From assembly GCF_964204645.1 (NCBI RefSeq), contig NC_134034.1, forward strand, positions 13,707,962-13,771,961: a DNA stretch of 64,000 bases, given 5' to 3'. Shown in pieces: positions 13,308 through 24,789 of this stretch. The notes below the pieces were generated by a model. The model was not told the DNA's origin and ran no database searches. It saw only the letters and a list, made by a program, of their open reading frames with translations. How positions within the stretch are numbered: position 1 is the first letter of the stretch; each line of letters begins with the position of its first letter. The position numbers and the translations under genes are program-made. This DNA is from Tubulanus polymorphus (taxonomy: Eukaryota; Nemertea; Palaeonemertea; Tubulaniformes; Tubulanidae).

Positions 13308-15015
13308 GAGTAAGAGTTTGTGAAATACAGTAGACTCTGTCTCTTACTGCGGTAAAGTTGAAACTGGTAAAATTCTACCCCGAGTTGGTGTCAAATACTG
13401 AGTAAGAGTTTGTGAAATACAGTAGACTCTGTCTCTTACTGCGGTAAAGTTGAGACTGGTAAAATTCTACCCCGAGTTGGTGTCAAATACTGAGTAAGAG
13501 TTTGTGAAATACAGTAGACTCTGTCTCTTACTGCGGTAAAGTTGAGACTGGTAAAATTCTACCCAGAGTTGGTGTCAAATACTGAGTAAGAGTTTGTGAA
13601 ATACAGTAGACTCTGTCTCTTACTGCGGTAAAGTTGAAACTGGTAAAATTCTACCCAGAGTTGGTGTCAAATACTGAGTTAGAGTTTGTGAAATACAGTA
13701 GACTCTGTCTCTTACTGCGGTAAAGTTGAGACTGGTAAAATTCTACCCCGAGTTGGTGTCAAATACTGAGTAAGAGTTTGTGAAATACAGTAGACTCTGT
13801 CTCTTACTGCGGTAAAGTTGAGACTGGTAAAATTCTACCCAGAGTTGGTGTCAAATACTGAGTAAGAGTTTGTGAAATACAGTAGACTCTGTCTCTTACT
13901 GCGGTAAAGTTGAAACTGGTAAAATTCTACCCAGAGTTGGTGTCAAATACTGAGTTAGAGTTTGTGAAATACAGTAGACTCTGTCTCTTACTGCGGTAAA
14001 GTTGAGACTGGTAAAATTCTACCCCGAGTTGGTGTCAAATACTGAGTAAGAGTTTGTGAAATACAGTAGACTCTGTCTCTTAAGTTGGGACTGGTAAAAT
14101 TCTACCCCGAGTTGGTGTCAAATACTGAGTAAGAGTTTGTGAAATACAGTAGACTCTGTCTCTTACTGCGGTAAAGTTGAGACCGGTAAAATTCTACCCC
14201 GAGTTGGTGTCAAATACTGAGTAAGAGTTTGTGAAATACAGTAGACTCTGTCTCTTACTGTGGTTAAGTTGAGACTGGTAAAATTCTACCCCGAGTTTGT
14301 GTCAAATACTGAGTAAGAGTTTGTGAAATACAGTAGACTCTGTCTCTTACTGCGGTAAAGTTGAGACCGGTAAAATTCTACCCCGAGTTGGTGTCAAATA
14401 CTGAGTAAGAGTTTGTGAAATACAGTAGACTCTGTCTCTTACTGCGGTAAAGTTGAGACTGGTAAAATTCTACCCCGAGTTGGTGTCAAATACTGAGTAA
14501 GAGTTTGTGAAATACAGTAAACTCTGTCTCTTACTGCGGTAAAGTTGAGACTGGTAAAATTCTACCCCGAATTGATGTCAAATACCGAGTAAGAGTTTGT
14601 GAAATACAGTAGACTCTGTCTCTTACTGCGGTAAAGTTGAGACTGGTAAAATTCTACCCCGAGTTGATGTCAAATACCGAGTAAGAGTTTGTGAAATACA
14701 GTAGACTCTGTCTCTTACTGCGGTAAAGTTGAGACTGGTAAAATTCTACCCCGAGTTGGTGTCAAATACTGAGTAAGAGTTTGTGAAATACAGTAGACTT
14801 TGTCTCTTACTGCGGTAAAGTTGAGACCGGTAAAATTCTACCCCGAGTTGGTGTCAAACTATTGAGTAAGAGTTTGTGAAATACAGTAGACTTTGTCTCT
14901 TACTGCGGTAAAGTTGAAACTGGTAAAATTCTACCCCGAGTTGGTGTCAAATACTGAGTAAGAGTTTGTGAAATACAGTAGACTACTGCGATGGGTTGAG
15001 ACTGGTAAAATTCTG
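13308..15015 (+). repeat. Right arm: 92-bp tandem repeat array, about 18 copies
   Basis: Unit of 92 bases, starting GAGTAAGAGTTTGTGAAATA and running through CAGTAGACTCTGTCTCTTAC, TGCGGTAAAGTTGAGACTGG and TAAAATTCTACCCCGAGTTG. Unit starts lie at 13308, 13400, 13492, 13584, 13676 and so on. Copies are almost identical. Diagnostic variants are GAGAC/GAAAC, CCCCGAG/CCCAGAG and GAGTAAG/GAGTTAG. One copy near 14060-14110 has lost about 10 bases of TACTGCGGTAA. The last copy is degenerate. The unit has stops in the frames I looked at and no coding character. Confidence 0.95.
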
Positions 15016-16340
15016 CGGGGCGCTGGTTTTTTGAGGTTCCTCTCCGGTATCACCGATGCGCGAGAGATGAGTATCGCATGAGCACACCAGGCTAGCGCAC
15101 ACCAGGCTAGCGCACACCCACGTGCCCCCTATGTGGTCGTAATAATCATCGCAATTAAAAATACGATCATGGCGAACGTTAATTGTAATTACGGATATTT
15201 TCGGATTCAACAGGGCCGACACACGCGTCATCGGGTTCGAATCCCTTTAATGGCCACGCTCTAAACGTGTCAACCAGTTCGTTAAAACACGTGCAATATC
15301 GCGCGATGACACGTGATTTGTAGGTGGCGCTGGCGGGTGGTGAAGCGCCCCTTCAACAAGATACGAATCGATTTTTTCATGACCGAATAATGGCGCCTCG
15401 TCCGCTCAACTCACTTAACACCGTTCGGATTTGTCGACAAGCCACGTGGTCACGTGGTGCTCGAAAACTAACGTAGCGTGGCGTATAGTGGAGAGGGTGT
15501 GTTCCGGTCACGTGACATTACAGGGCGATTCCGGTGCGCGTCTCGGGCGTGCTATTGTTCGGCCTTTTGTTTTTTATTTCACGTATTCCCGAGGTGTTAA
15601 ATTGATAGTCTGTATAAGGGCAGCAGCGGCTATGTGCGCGTCGCTAGGCTTTTTTTCCTGTGCTATCGCGCATTAAGAAGGCAATGTTTTGTTAACGACC
15701 TCTCAGCAGTAATAAGAGAACCAGGCGGGCAGACGAACCTGTTATGATACGCGAGGTACACACGCGCCTTCCCACAATAAACCGTTTTCAAAATGTGCAA
15801 TCGCTCGAAAATAATATCTCCCTTTTTGTCGCTATTCTAGACTCGGTTATTTAATAGACGCAACAAATCGACGACACTTCAATCTCTTCCCGTTTCGAAC
15901 AACGCCGATTCTGCTGCGCCTTTTCTAAAGTGCGTAATGTTGTTTCGGGGAAAGGGCAATCGAACACTTGAAGAGTACTTGGACGTCGTGTGTCGTGCAC
16001 CAATAGCGACACTCGCCGTTTGAAAAGGTGTTTTGTCGGATAAAAGAATTAGTTCCATAAACGATTAATGCGCTTGATTAAGAAGACGTAGTATTTTTAT
16101 AAGTACCTCTGTCTTCTGAAGGTGAATACACCCGCTTTACCAGAAAATTAGACCCACAGTCGCTGAGCAAAATATCTGTTTCTTTTTTCTTTCCTTTTCG
16201 TCACCACCCGAGGCAAAGAATTAAGTCGCAATTGGAACTATATCGTCGAGCTTTGGCCTCGAGAATTCAGTTTCTTTGATAACTAGGGGGGTGGGTGGCT
16301 CCAGGAATTGAGGGGGTCACCGATTAAGCAGAGTTTAGTA
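15016..16340. other. Non-coding interval after the 92-bp array
   Basis: No gene recognised. It holds a duplicated CACCAGGCTAGCGCACACC (15085-15120) and a GGTTCGAATCCC box at about 15234 that does not fold into a tRNA. It is CpG-rich near 15300-15560 (CACGTG motifs at several places). Confidence 0.4.
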
Positions 16341-16351
16341 TATTGATAGCA

Positions 16352-16439
16352 GACCCAGTTTTATAGACTGGTATCGACTTCATCCCACGAGCTTCACCAA
16401 TTGAAAATGAATCAAGTTCCCGTATGAAAACTGGGTACC
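16352..16439. repeat. Fold-back (hairpin) element, GACCCAGTTTTATAGACTGG type
   Basis: Left end GACCCAGTTTTATAGACTGG and right end CCCGTATGAAAACTGGGTACC form an imperfect inverted repeat of about 88 bases. It is related in its ends to the hairpin at 40021-40135 (CCGGTTTTATAGACAGG...CCGTCTATCTATAAAACCGG). Confidence 0.55.
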
Positions 16440-17064
16440 TGGTGATCTGGGGTTCCTCCTGAAAATAAAGAAGCCAGCGAGTAGAAGGTATTTTTTACAC
16501 CCTTCACCGGAATATAGGATATAGTTGTGTGATCGGCGGTCAAATTCTACGTGTTGCTAAAATCGTAGTAAAGTACATAATTGGGAAATTCGGTTCCGAT
16601 TCATTCAAACAATCTACAGTCTGAACCGGCAAGCGACTGATTTGGTGTGCTTCATTGCGTATATCAGCCTGAAGCCATCTCATTTTGATACTATCAAACT
16701 TCGTGTCAGAATCGCAACTTTTAGGTGTCAAATTTAAGCACGGTCGTTGTCGGGGGCGATATCGGAATTCAAGCCATTGACGCGAGTATCCTGTGTTTGA
16801 CTCTGATGTTAATGGTCCTCTCCGTCTTAATCCGCGGATTAAGCGATCAACAGTAATTAGATAATGACCGTTTGTAGACACACTTGTAACGCTTTTAACA
16901 GTCGAGATTTAATTCCGATTAAAATCTTTGATGATGAATGAATCGGTGACGGGGGATTGTTTGGGCAACGATGTTAATGTTGTGTGTGCTCTATGGGCAT
17001 AGCAACCGCAATAGCGCGTCGATTTGGAGTTGGACAGGAAATTGTGTAAAACAACATTAACTGA

Positions 17065-17190
17065 AGTTTCCAACTATGTACTTCGATTTAAACAAAAAAA
17101 TCAGTAAATTCGACCGCCGATCACACAACTATATATCTGTACTTTGATTACCGATTTCAGAATCGAACCCCCACTAGGCTTGAAAGGTGG
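17065..17190 (-). repeat. Dispersed repeat, 'GATATAGTTGTGTGATCGGC' family, copy inverted to 16508-16552
   Basis: Contains TTCGACCGCCGATCACACAACTATATATCTGTACTTTGATTACCGATTTC and ends at GGTGGGTTTGTGAGGG. It is the reverse complement of the copy at about 27590-27722. With the partial copy at 16508-16552 (GATATAGTTGTGTGATCGGCGGTCAAATTC) it makes an inverted pair about 560 bases apart. Confidence 0.6.
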
Positions 17191-17827
17191 GTTTGTGAGG
17201 GACCTTTAAAGTAGATATAAAATCAACCAATCGATCAAATGAGAAGGACGATAAAAAGTTGCAAACATAGTTAAAAGAGTAAGAAAATGTTGCAAACTTC
17301 AAAAGTTGCAAACAGTTTTTCGTTGGCCTCTGAATTCTGCTGTATTTTGCTACATTTCTGTCGAAGAGACTGGTCACCTGTTGCTGAATATCGACGTCTA
17401 TAGCAGACACATTTCTATCGTTTTCTCGTAACATTTTTTTTTGCATTATCACGACACAAAAATATATCCCGCGTCTTGCAATAATTGCTACCAGAAAAAA
17501 TAACGCCTCCGAGCAAAATGTCATGAGCATAGCAACTTTTACAAGGTCGCGGCGTCGGAGTTCGCTCAAGAACAGCAGAAAAATACGTGTATTCACCGAA
17601 TCGCTGAGCGCGACTGGTGTACGGCTATTATTTTATTTCAAACAATTGCCTCCCAATTAAACAATAGCTGATATCTTAGAGCATCGCAATAATAGATATA
17701 ATGGCACTTGTCGAAATTAACGGTGTAGCTAGTTTTTCTCGTGAACCCCCTCCGGGTTCAACTTGTACCCAATAACAATGAAACTACGCTACGACTACGC
17801 GAACACGCTTTCATATAAAGCATTGCA

Positions 17828-18076
17828 TTAATTACAGCGAATTATCGTTACTTCTGTGTTGGAAAATACCGGTATCTGAATGTACAGAGCATCGCCAGTA
17901 ATTGGCTGGCAACTAAAAAACTCAGGAGCTGTTGTAGGAATTATTCGGTATCGATTATTCCTTGAAGTAAAAACCACAGCCCGGTAAACTTCGTGTTCCT
18001 TACTCCAGTACCGATCAGGTATGTTAAACAACAGCCCTACTCCAGGACAGATCTGTAAATTGTCTGGAATCTGGAT
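17828..18076 (-). CDS. Possible terminal exon of a secreted lectin-like protein (weak)
   Basis: Open from a good acceptor (CTCTCCAACACGTTCAG|ATC) to TAA at 17828-17830. It encodes about 82 residues with no start codon needed, including YRAVVFTSRNNRYRIIP, a Cys, and ALYIQIPVFSNTEVTIIRCN at the end. The pattern Cys - about 10 residues - alternating hydrophobic strand - Cys resembles the last strands of a fucolectin/discoidin (F5/8 type C-like) domain and loosely matches the other - strand candidates in this window. I see no linked upstream exon. It could be a chance frame. Confidence 0.25.
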   Translation of the reverse strand: MQIPDNLQICPGVGLLFNIPDRYWSKEHEVYRAVVFTSRNNRYRIIPTTAPEFFSCQPITGDALYIQIPVFSNTEVTIIRCN

Positions 18077-18139
18077 CTGAACGTGTTGGAGAGTTGAGTT
18101 TTTAGAAACCACGCAACAAATGAAATTATTGATACTCAC

Positions 18140-20585
18140 TGGATTTCACTAACTTCGGATTCATCATAGGCGACGATGTATATTTAGTTTTTCGTGTGAA
18201 AATGTTTGACGAGGCCAAACAAAATTTGCAACCGGCCCGAGTTGCGTGCGTGCTATAAATGATCATAATTATCTAGCAATTAAGCGACAACCACTCAAGA
18301 TTAGGTAACGTTTAATTGATTATCGCGCAACACCGATAAATACGTAATCATTTTTCATTGCGACAACGCGTCACGGGAAACCGGCGGTCTGGTCAAACAA
18401 ACACCCGACAATGCATGCCAGCGAAACCGTATTCACAGAAAAATATCCCTCTCAGCAATAACCGACAATAAACGGACGCCTTTAACAATTACCAGTGAAA
18501 AGAATTCTACGCCTGGCAATGAAAATACGACACCGTTTCGATAATAGAATCGCTCTTTATTAGTTATTATTTGTCGTTTCGAGTGGTCGCATCGCATTTT
18601 TATGTTTTATACCCGAGAACTCGTGTTCTCAGCCCGCAGCGGGGTAGGCGCGCGTTAGCGTTCGGTCGCAAATCTTTTTTTCAGATATTCTTATAAACTT
18701 CTTTTTCTGGTTACTACCGTTGACGGAAAATCCATGGACGGATTTAAGGGAGGGGAGGTGCAGGGGATGCGCACCCTTATTGAGGGGGGGGGGCACCTTC
18801 CTGAAATTGCCAGCAGAGATAGAATACCAGAGGGAAGATTCGATCAAGAGCAAAAATATCAAAGAGAAGAAATAATCTCAACTTGAGATGATTTCTCGCA
18901 GATGGAGTATTAAACTAGCGGTTTACGTCGATCCAACTCTGCGAACTATTCTCATCTATATTTGCGTCGATCTCGGTCGTTATCGCAGGTGTAACACGCC
19001 AGGTCGGCAGACGTCACGACGGACATGAAGTGAACCACATTTTTACCAGTCGGCTTATTTCATGTCGACCGAACGCGCGATTTGTTAAACTAGTTTTTTC
19101 TGCCAGACAAAAACTAAGATCAGATCTATTTGACAGAACTGGGGAACGTGTCGGAGAGTTTGAGTACCATTTGTCAAATCGATAGATAGATTATATATCT
19201 GTGTAATTCCTAAAGCAGCAGATAAAAGCACTTCAGAATTCAGTATTCGGACAAACATTCCTAACGCAGGCCCGGTGTTTTTTGTTTTCATCGCGGACAA
19301 TGATATTATTTTCTGAATGAAATATATCTTGACAGATTATCAGACGGAAGGATGACGTTTTTGAGGCAATATGGACTGAAATGCGGACACGGACCCGGAC
19401 TCAACCGGCAAATCGCGTTAGTCCGGGTGACTTTGTGTCGGGAGTCCGAGTCCGGTTTCGCTATAAATGCCATTTTAGACAACTAAACCTTAGGCCAAAT
19501 CATGGACTAAGATAACAGTTCATGGCCAAATGTGCAGAGATGGCTAGTATATATACTTAAAAATCGTATTAGCTTGGAGATATCAATAATCTCCAAGTAT
19601 TAGCTATGTATGTTGGCTCTATATACGTAACAATCCACTTAATCTCACGATTTAAAACGAGTCTCCGACTTACTCGACCCCGCGTTCGGTTCTAGCTAGC
19701 TATAGCAACCATCACTCAAAATAGTCGAAATAAACCCTATGTTACTATGTAACTATATGAAATTATAGATAGATATACGAATTACTTATCCGTTTATTGT
19801 TGCGCGATAAAACCAATGAAATGCTTATCATCGGCCAATTAGATATAATGTTAAACATTCGGTAATCGCTTCCATACTGTTTCATGAATTATCGCATCGT
19901 GTGAAAGAACAGTTTATGGTCAAACACGGTGTGAACGCTCGATTCGTTGCCGGGCAATTTAAATGTTGGAATTTTTGATAAAATCTGTTTGCGTCGAAAA
20001 TTCAAAATCTACACGACAAATTTACTATTGCGTAATGGAAGCTCCCGCGACCGAATGAAAGGAGTTTGTCAATAAATCTCCCGTTCGCGGTTTTATTATC
20101 TTTTATGAAATAATTCGGTCGCTCATTTAAGAAGTAAATAACTATCTCATTGCTAAGTAAGATAAGGATTGAGTTAAGCCGTGTCGCGCGTGTTGTTGGT
20201 ATGGAGGTATAACAATAGGTTGATAAGTCCGTCGCTTGCCTATAATTGAACCTAATTGATTATTGAGTAAAACGGTTGCACAAACCATTTACTTTCCAGT
20301 TCTCATGATTTACATAATAATTATCATTATTTACGATATTTGATGCCTTATTCAATAAAATTATATTGCTCTCGTGTACTTTAACATTGTTACATTATAA
20401 ATGTGTGGCTAGAACCTGAAGCAGCTTGAAATTTGAACTTGAATTTGAAATTGAACTTGAATAGATAGATAGATAGGTTTTAAGAGTTGAATCTGAATAT
20501 GCAATGTATGCAATATGCAATACCATAGTTAGATTTTGCAATACGACACATTAAAAGATTTTGACGAACTTGGAGCAGGTATCTG
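18140..20585. other. Non-coding interval
   Basis: AT-rich sequence without a recognisable gene. A G-run lies at about 18783-18792. GATA tetranucleotides occur at 20461-20476. Short frames show no domain. Confidence 0.4.
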
Positions 20586-20589
20586 CTGA

Positions 20590-20890
20590 ACCCAGTTCCA
20601 AAGGTTGTGCGGGTTTGATTTGACTCTGGATCCAGTTCCACAGTTGTGTGGGTTTATTTTGACTCTAGATCCAGTTCCACAGTTGTGTTGGTTTAATATG
20701 ACCCTGGATCCAGTTCCACAGTTGTGTGGGTTTATTTTGACTCTAGATCCAGTTCAACAGTTGTGTGGGTTTAATTTGACCCTGGACCCAGTTCCACAGT
20801 TGTGTGGGTTTAATTGATCAACCCTAGATCCAGTTTCACAGTTGTGTGGGCTTAATTTGACTCTGGATCCAGTTCAACACTTTTGTGGGT
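20590..20890. repeat. 39-bp minisatellite, CCAGTTCCACAGTTGTGTGGGTTTAATTTGACTCTGGAT, about 7 copies
   Basis: Unit starts recur every 39 bases (GGGTTT at 20611, 20650, 20689...). The core CCAGTTCCACAGTTGTGTGGGTTTA is shared with the 32-bp array at 35876-36200 and with single copies near 21930, 30880, 50650-50830 (inverted) and 58960. Frames through it give a repetitive LDPVPQLCGF peptide that is not a protein. Confidence 0.9.
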
Positions 20891-21061
20891 TTTATCTCAG
20901 GCCCAGTCCAGTTGTCGACGTAAGAGTAGCTCGAATCTAGTCGTTTGAATCAACAGGATTTGAAATTCACAACGACTATTGTTTAAAAAGGCTATCAACA
21001 ATCATATATCATCTATCACCCCCGTATAATTGCCTCAATAAGGAGGCGGACGAGGACGATA

Positions 21062-21175
21062 TCAATTTCCAGCATCAATTGTTGCATTCGTAGTAATCCT
21101 ATCTACGTCTTGTTTAGCTATACCAAGAACGTCCTTTATGAAAACAACGTAAATCGATATAGGCTCGTCGTGGAT
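21062..21175 (-). CDS. Possible terminal exon of a lectin-like protein (very weak)
   Basis: An acceptor TTTATGTTGTTTACAG precedes an open frame with PISIYVVFIKDVLGIAKQDV and a stop at 21062-21064. The alternating hydrophobic pattern is like the last strand of a fucolectin-type domain. Only 38 residues, and no linked exon found. Confidence 0.15.
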   Translation of the reverse strand: MHDEPISIYVVFIKDVLGIAKQDVDRITTNATIDAGN

Positions 21176-21239
21176 CTGTAAACAACATAAACACTGTGTC
21201 ACAGAGAAAGTGTTTCTTAACATCGTCGAATTCGCACCG

Positions 21240-23660
21240 TACAACAATAGAGAACAACAACACTATACCGCATCGTCACAGAACTCATTCTCAAACTCAT
21301 CTCTCACTGCGCGCTGTATAAATATTGTTTGAGAAAGAGGAATAATATCGATTGTCATCGTCGGACGACGGAAGTGACATCACGTAGGTTTATTTAGCGA
21401 ATTAGTTGGGAATTTCGAGATAAGTGATTTTCGCCACCTATAGACTCGGTCACGTACTCGGTTCGTAGTTCATCGCGGTGTCAGTTTCAATCAAGGTGGT
21501 CTCTCAATTCACGCTCGATTTCGTCTAATCTCTCGTTTTTTTTTCTGTTGCAAAGATTATCATTTCGCCTAAGCCTTTCGCTATTTATGATCCACGCCCC
21601 CGCCCCCCCCCCCGCGCCCCCGCTAACAAGTGAAAAGTAAATAATCATAATCATAAGCATAGTAAATCGGAATTGATAATTTGTGGAGATATATCAAACC
21701 GAGTTTTCAGCATTATATTTGTTTTGAAGATTTAAAGTTATTTATATGCAGAACTGTATGACAATATATACCTGTAAATATCTATTTTCTGTTTGTTCCT
21801 CACAAACCCACCAGGAGCGAAACAGGGGTTTAGGGGTCCATGGATTTGTCAGATTCAGAGTTGGTTGTGAAATTGGTCTATGGACCAATTTTACAGGATT
21901 GGGTCTTCGACTCTGCAACATCAGTTACACGGTTATGCGGGTTTGGTTTTTTACCCTGGATCTAGTTCCATATCCGCTGTGTATAAGGAGCGGTTTACAT
22001 GAAACACATCACCATATTGCATAAATGAAATACTGTTTATCAAAAACAATTTCCCGCAGATTTGAAATCGTCAAAATCTCTATAAAAGTAGATTTAAAAT
22101 CTGTCTAAAATTTGACAAAATGTTCACGTCGCACTAAAAGCGACGATTTTGAAATATCACGACCCGACTGGCCGGATCCCTATCTTAAGAACCAGATGCC
22201 AAACAATCGCAGTTTTCCCAAGCGCATAAACACGGTTTGGTGGACTCAGAAATATCATCTCCGCTCTGTGTAATCAGTGCAGATAGCGTGGCCCCGAGTC
22301 CATGACGTCATCGGACCCCGCCGCCTGATGGTAAGACAAGCGAACAAGATGGCGTTTTTCTCACCGGCCCGAACGAGAATGCCTCGAGTATATGAGATAA
22401 ACATGCAAGCTTGCACATGTTCGGCTCCCTTACTCGACAGAGAGACAGAGAGGCCTCTTTATCACGCGATTTTAACCGAAAGAATTAAACTCTTTAATGT
22501 CACCAATTTTGTGCATCCCCCATCGCGCCAATAAACGACGTCAATTCGAAGCTAATTGAAACAAAGAAAAAGTAATTCACACACAAAACAACTTTTTGAA
22601 TACATTCAAGGAAGGTTTCTGTAGCAATTTGATACATCTCAAAATTCTTCTTTTTTGTATTTGGATCGGAAGGAATTTGAATCAAAAGCTGGAAAAATTA
22701 GTCAGATACAGGAGAGCCCTCTCCAGGCATGTGCTCCACATTCTCAGAGCCCTACACTCACAGCCCCACAAACTCATAGCCCAACACTCTCAGGGCTCCA
22801 CACTCTCAGAGCTCCCTATTCAGAGCGCACTCCTCTCTCAGAACGCGCTTGTTACGTAGTGGTCATTTTGTGTTCTACCTGAACATAAACTCCTCATATC
22901 GTCATACCACCGCTATCGTCTGAAGTGATGGAATTAGAAGCATCCATTTGTTCGTCGATTAATGGCTCATTATTCAGCGGCATCAATTTATCGGTAGACG
23001 AAACGCGTACACGCGGCATATGTTTGTCATTGTCTATAGTTCACATGATTGTCTGTGTCCGTCACATTTTACTCAACGGTTTCTCGATTAACATGTAATT
23101 AAGAGGTAACCCCTGAACGCTTTTACATTACGTAGTTGTGCGGTATTAAGTATTCGATTACTAAAAATCTAAATAAGAAATTGGACAGTCTTATGAGGTT
23201 TGAAATAATTCTCAAAATACGGATGTTGAAAATGCTCATGCAGCTTATGAATAGTCAGCCTTTGATTGATTGGTTATGTTCATTTTGATCATTGCGACAT
23301 TTCTTATGACTTGTATGATGCATATCTTTAAATAGCCCCGTCACAAAAAACCAACAACGCATTCTGTGACTTCCCTCTCTCCATCTCACTCCACCACGGT
23401 TGATACAAACTTGGAGTAATCATCTTACTCCAAGCTACAGGCAAACCCTAAAATCTAACCCTTATAGAGATCATCATTTTTTATTATTCAACGAGTCCAT
23501 GGTGTGATCGGTCATTTTGGCTCGCCTAATTTCTGCATCAAATAAAAAATAGGATCATCCTATATTTTTGAAGTTTTTGTTATTTAATCACTTTAATCTT
23601 AATCCTTTAATCTTTATCCTTTGTCATATTCTTGTATGAATATCCTGTTATTTTCTTTTG
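21240..23660. other. Non-coding interval with repeat fragments
   Basis: A poly-C run at 21600-21612. A partial dispersed repeat at 21795-21830. Single copies of the 39-bp minisatellite core (about 21925-21970). A CT-rich repeat of CACTCTCAGAGC/CCTACACTCACAGCCC at 22735-22850 gives several spurious frames. No gene recognised. Confidence 0.4.
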
Positions 23661-23667
23661 TACTCAG

Positions 23668-23715
23668 TACGCCTGATGATGGTTAACAGTTGTTAGCCGA
23701 AACGTCGCTCCTCAA
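23668..23715 (+). ncRNA. Hammerhead-ribozyme-like motif, probable Penelope-like element remnant
   Basis: GC-CTGATGA-TGGTTAACAGTTGTTAGC-CGAAAC-GTC carries the hammerhead core: CUGAUGA, a stem II (GGTTAAC pairing with GTTAGCC around AGTT), then GAAAC and GUC. The very short helix III is what has been described for hammerheads in the terminal repeats of Penelope-like retroelements. The following CTTCGTTATTGTGGGATTTCT also recalls such termini, from my memory of the family. Helix I is only about two base pairs here, so activity is doubtful. Confidence 0.45.
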
Positions 23716-24511
23716 ATATAATCATTCTGATATAGAATTTTTCAATCTCGGCTTCGTTATTGTGGGATTTCTCTCGTCATCATCATACACGGATATTGTG
23801 TATCTTCTCGTCTAATTTTTGAAGTGTTTTCCCTGTCAAATTAAATCTAATGAATTTTACGATAATCTGTCATTACGAGTGCTCTCTCAACTCAAAGCAT
23901 AAACCGATGATTCGCTTGAAACAAGCTGATACGATTAAAGTTCTACTGAAATCAAACGAGGAATTTCAAGTAACTAGTTTTCGTGTGGGCGATGATCGAT
24001 TCGTTTAAGAAAAAAAAGCTCCGATAATCGTCGATCGCTTTAAGACGAATATTTGCGCGAACGTTCGTCGCCAAACTCTGAGCCGAAGATTTACAAACGC
24101 GGAAACATCGGCGAAGTTTTTCTTAATCGCCGAAAACCTTTTGATACGGTTTTATGACTCCTCACGCGCCGTGCACCCGCTGCTCGAGAACTGCGACCGT
24201 TTCGTGGTATTTATGCCATCGGCGTTTCCTGATCGATTTCCTCGTCAAACAGACAGCGATAGAGAGAGACCTCGAGTCCATCAGCACTTATCGTCTTCAA
24301 ACTCAATTCGTGTCGCTTAATTACTTGAGTAAATGGCGCGCACCTGCAACGATACTCAAGACTGTAATTGAAACGCCGGTGACAACGCGTGCACGTGTTG
24401 TCGGAATCGAGAAGCGTCTTGAGAGTTGTTTGAGATTATTTCCGGATTCTTTCCTTCCGCGGCGGAAACTGGCGGAAACCAGCCAATATCCGAGGGTCAA
24501 CAAACCCATCA

Positions 24512-24526
24512 GAGACAGAGGCAGAG

Positions 24527-24558
<32 letters not shown>

Positions 24559-24612
24559 AGGGGCACGGGCAGAGGCAGAGGCAGAGGCAGAGGCAGAGGC
24601 AGAGGCAGAGGA
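24512..24612. repeat. (GGCAGA)n hexanucleotide array, about 17 copies
   Basis: AGAGGCAGAGGCAGAGGC... with a few AGGGGC/ACGGGC variants. On the + strand it would translate as Arg-Gly repeats and on the - strand as Leu/Pro or Leu/Cys repeats. All are artefacts of the repeat. Confidence 0.9.
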
Positions 24613-24785
24613 GAGTCATAGGGTAGGCCCGAGAGGAGAGATGTGAGAGGGAGAAGAGGGCCCGAGAGAGAGGGGAGAGGTGAGAGGGAGAAGAGGGCCC
24701 GAGAGAGAGGGGAGAGGCATAGAGTGGGCCCGAGAGGGAGGGGAGAGGTGAGAGGGAGAGAGGTAGAGAGGTAGAGGGAGGCAGA
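24613..24785. repeat. Polypurine tract with a roughly 50-bp repeated unit
   Basis: GGCCCGAGAGAGAGGGGAGAGGTGAGAGGGAGAAGA recurs three to four times in an almost pure purine strand. It could form triplex (H-DNA) structures. Confidence 0.75.
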
Positions 24786-24789
24786 GCCG

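Noticed and set aside
15230-15250. GGGTTCGAATCCC, like a tRNA B box
   Set aside because: Flanks do not pair and no A box lies upstream.
17174-17596. A 140-codon - strand frame with a hydrophobic segment
   Set aside because: No recognisable family, no clear splice signals and an AT-rich composition; it lies next to a dispersed repeat. Probably chance.
20605-20817. A 70-codon repetitive frame (LDPVPQLCGF repeats), with a similar one at 36218-36469
   Set aside because: Both are translations of the non-coding 39-bp and 32-bp minisatellites, with periods that keep or break frame by chance.
24154-24621. A 155-codon frame ending in a long Arg-Gly repeat
   Set aside because: The RG tail is the (GGCAGA)n array read in one frame; the other frames give QR or LP/LC repeats. 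No homologous domain in the first part.
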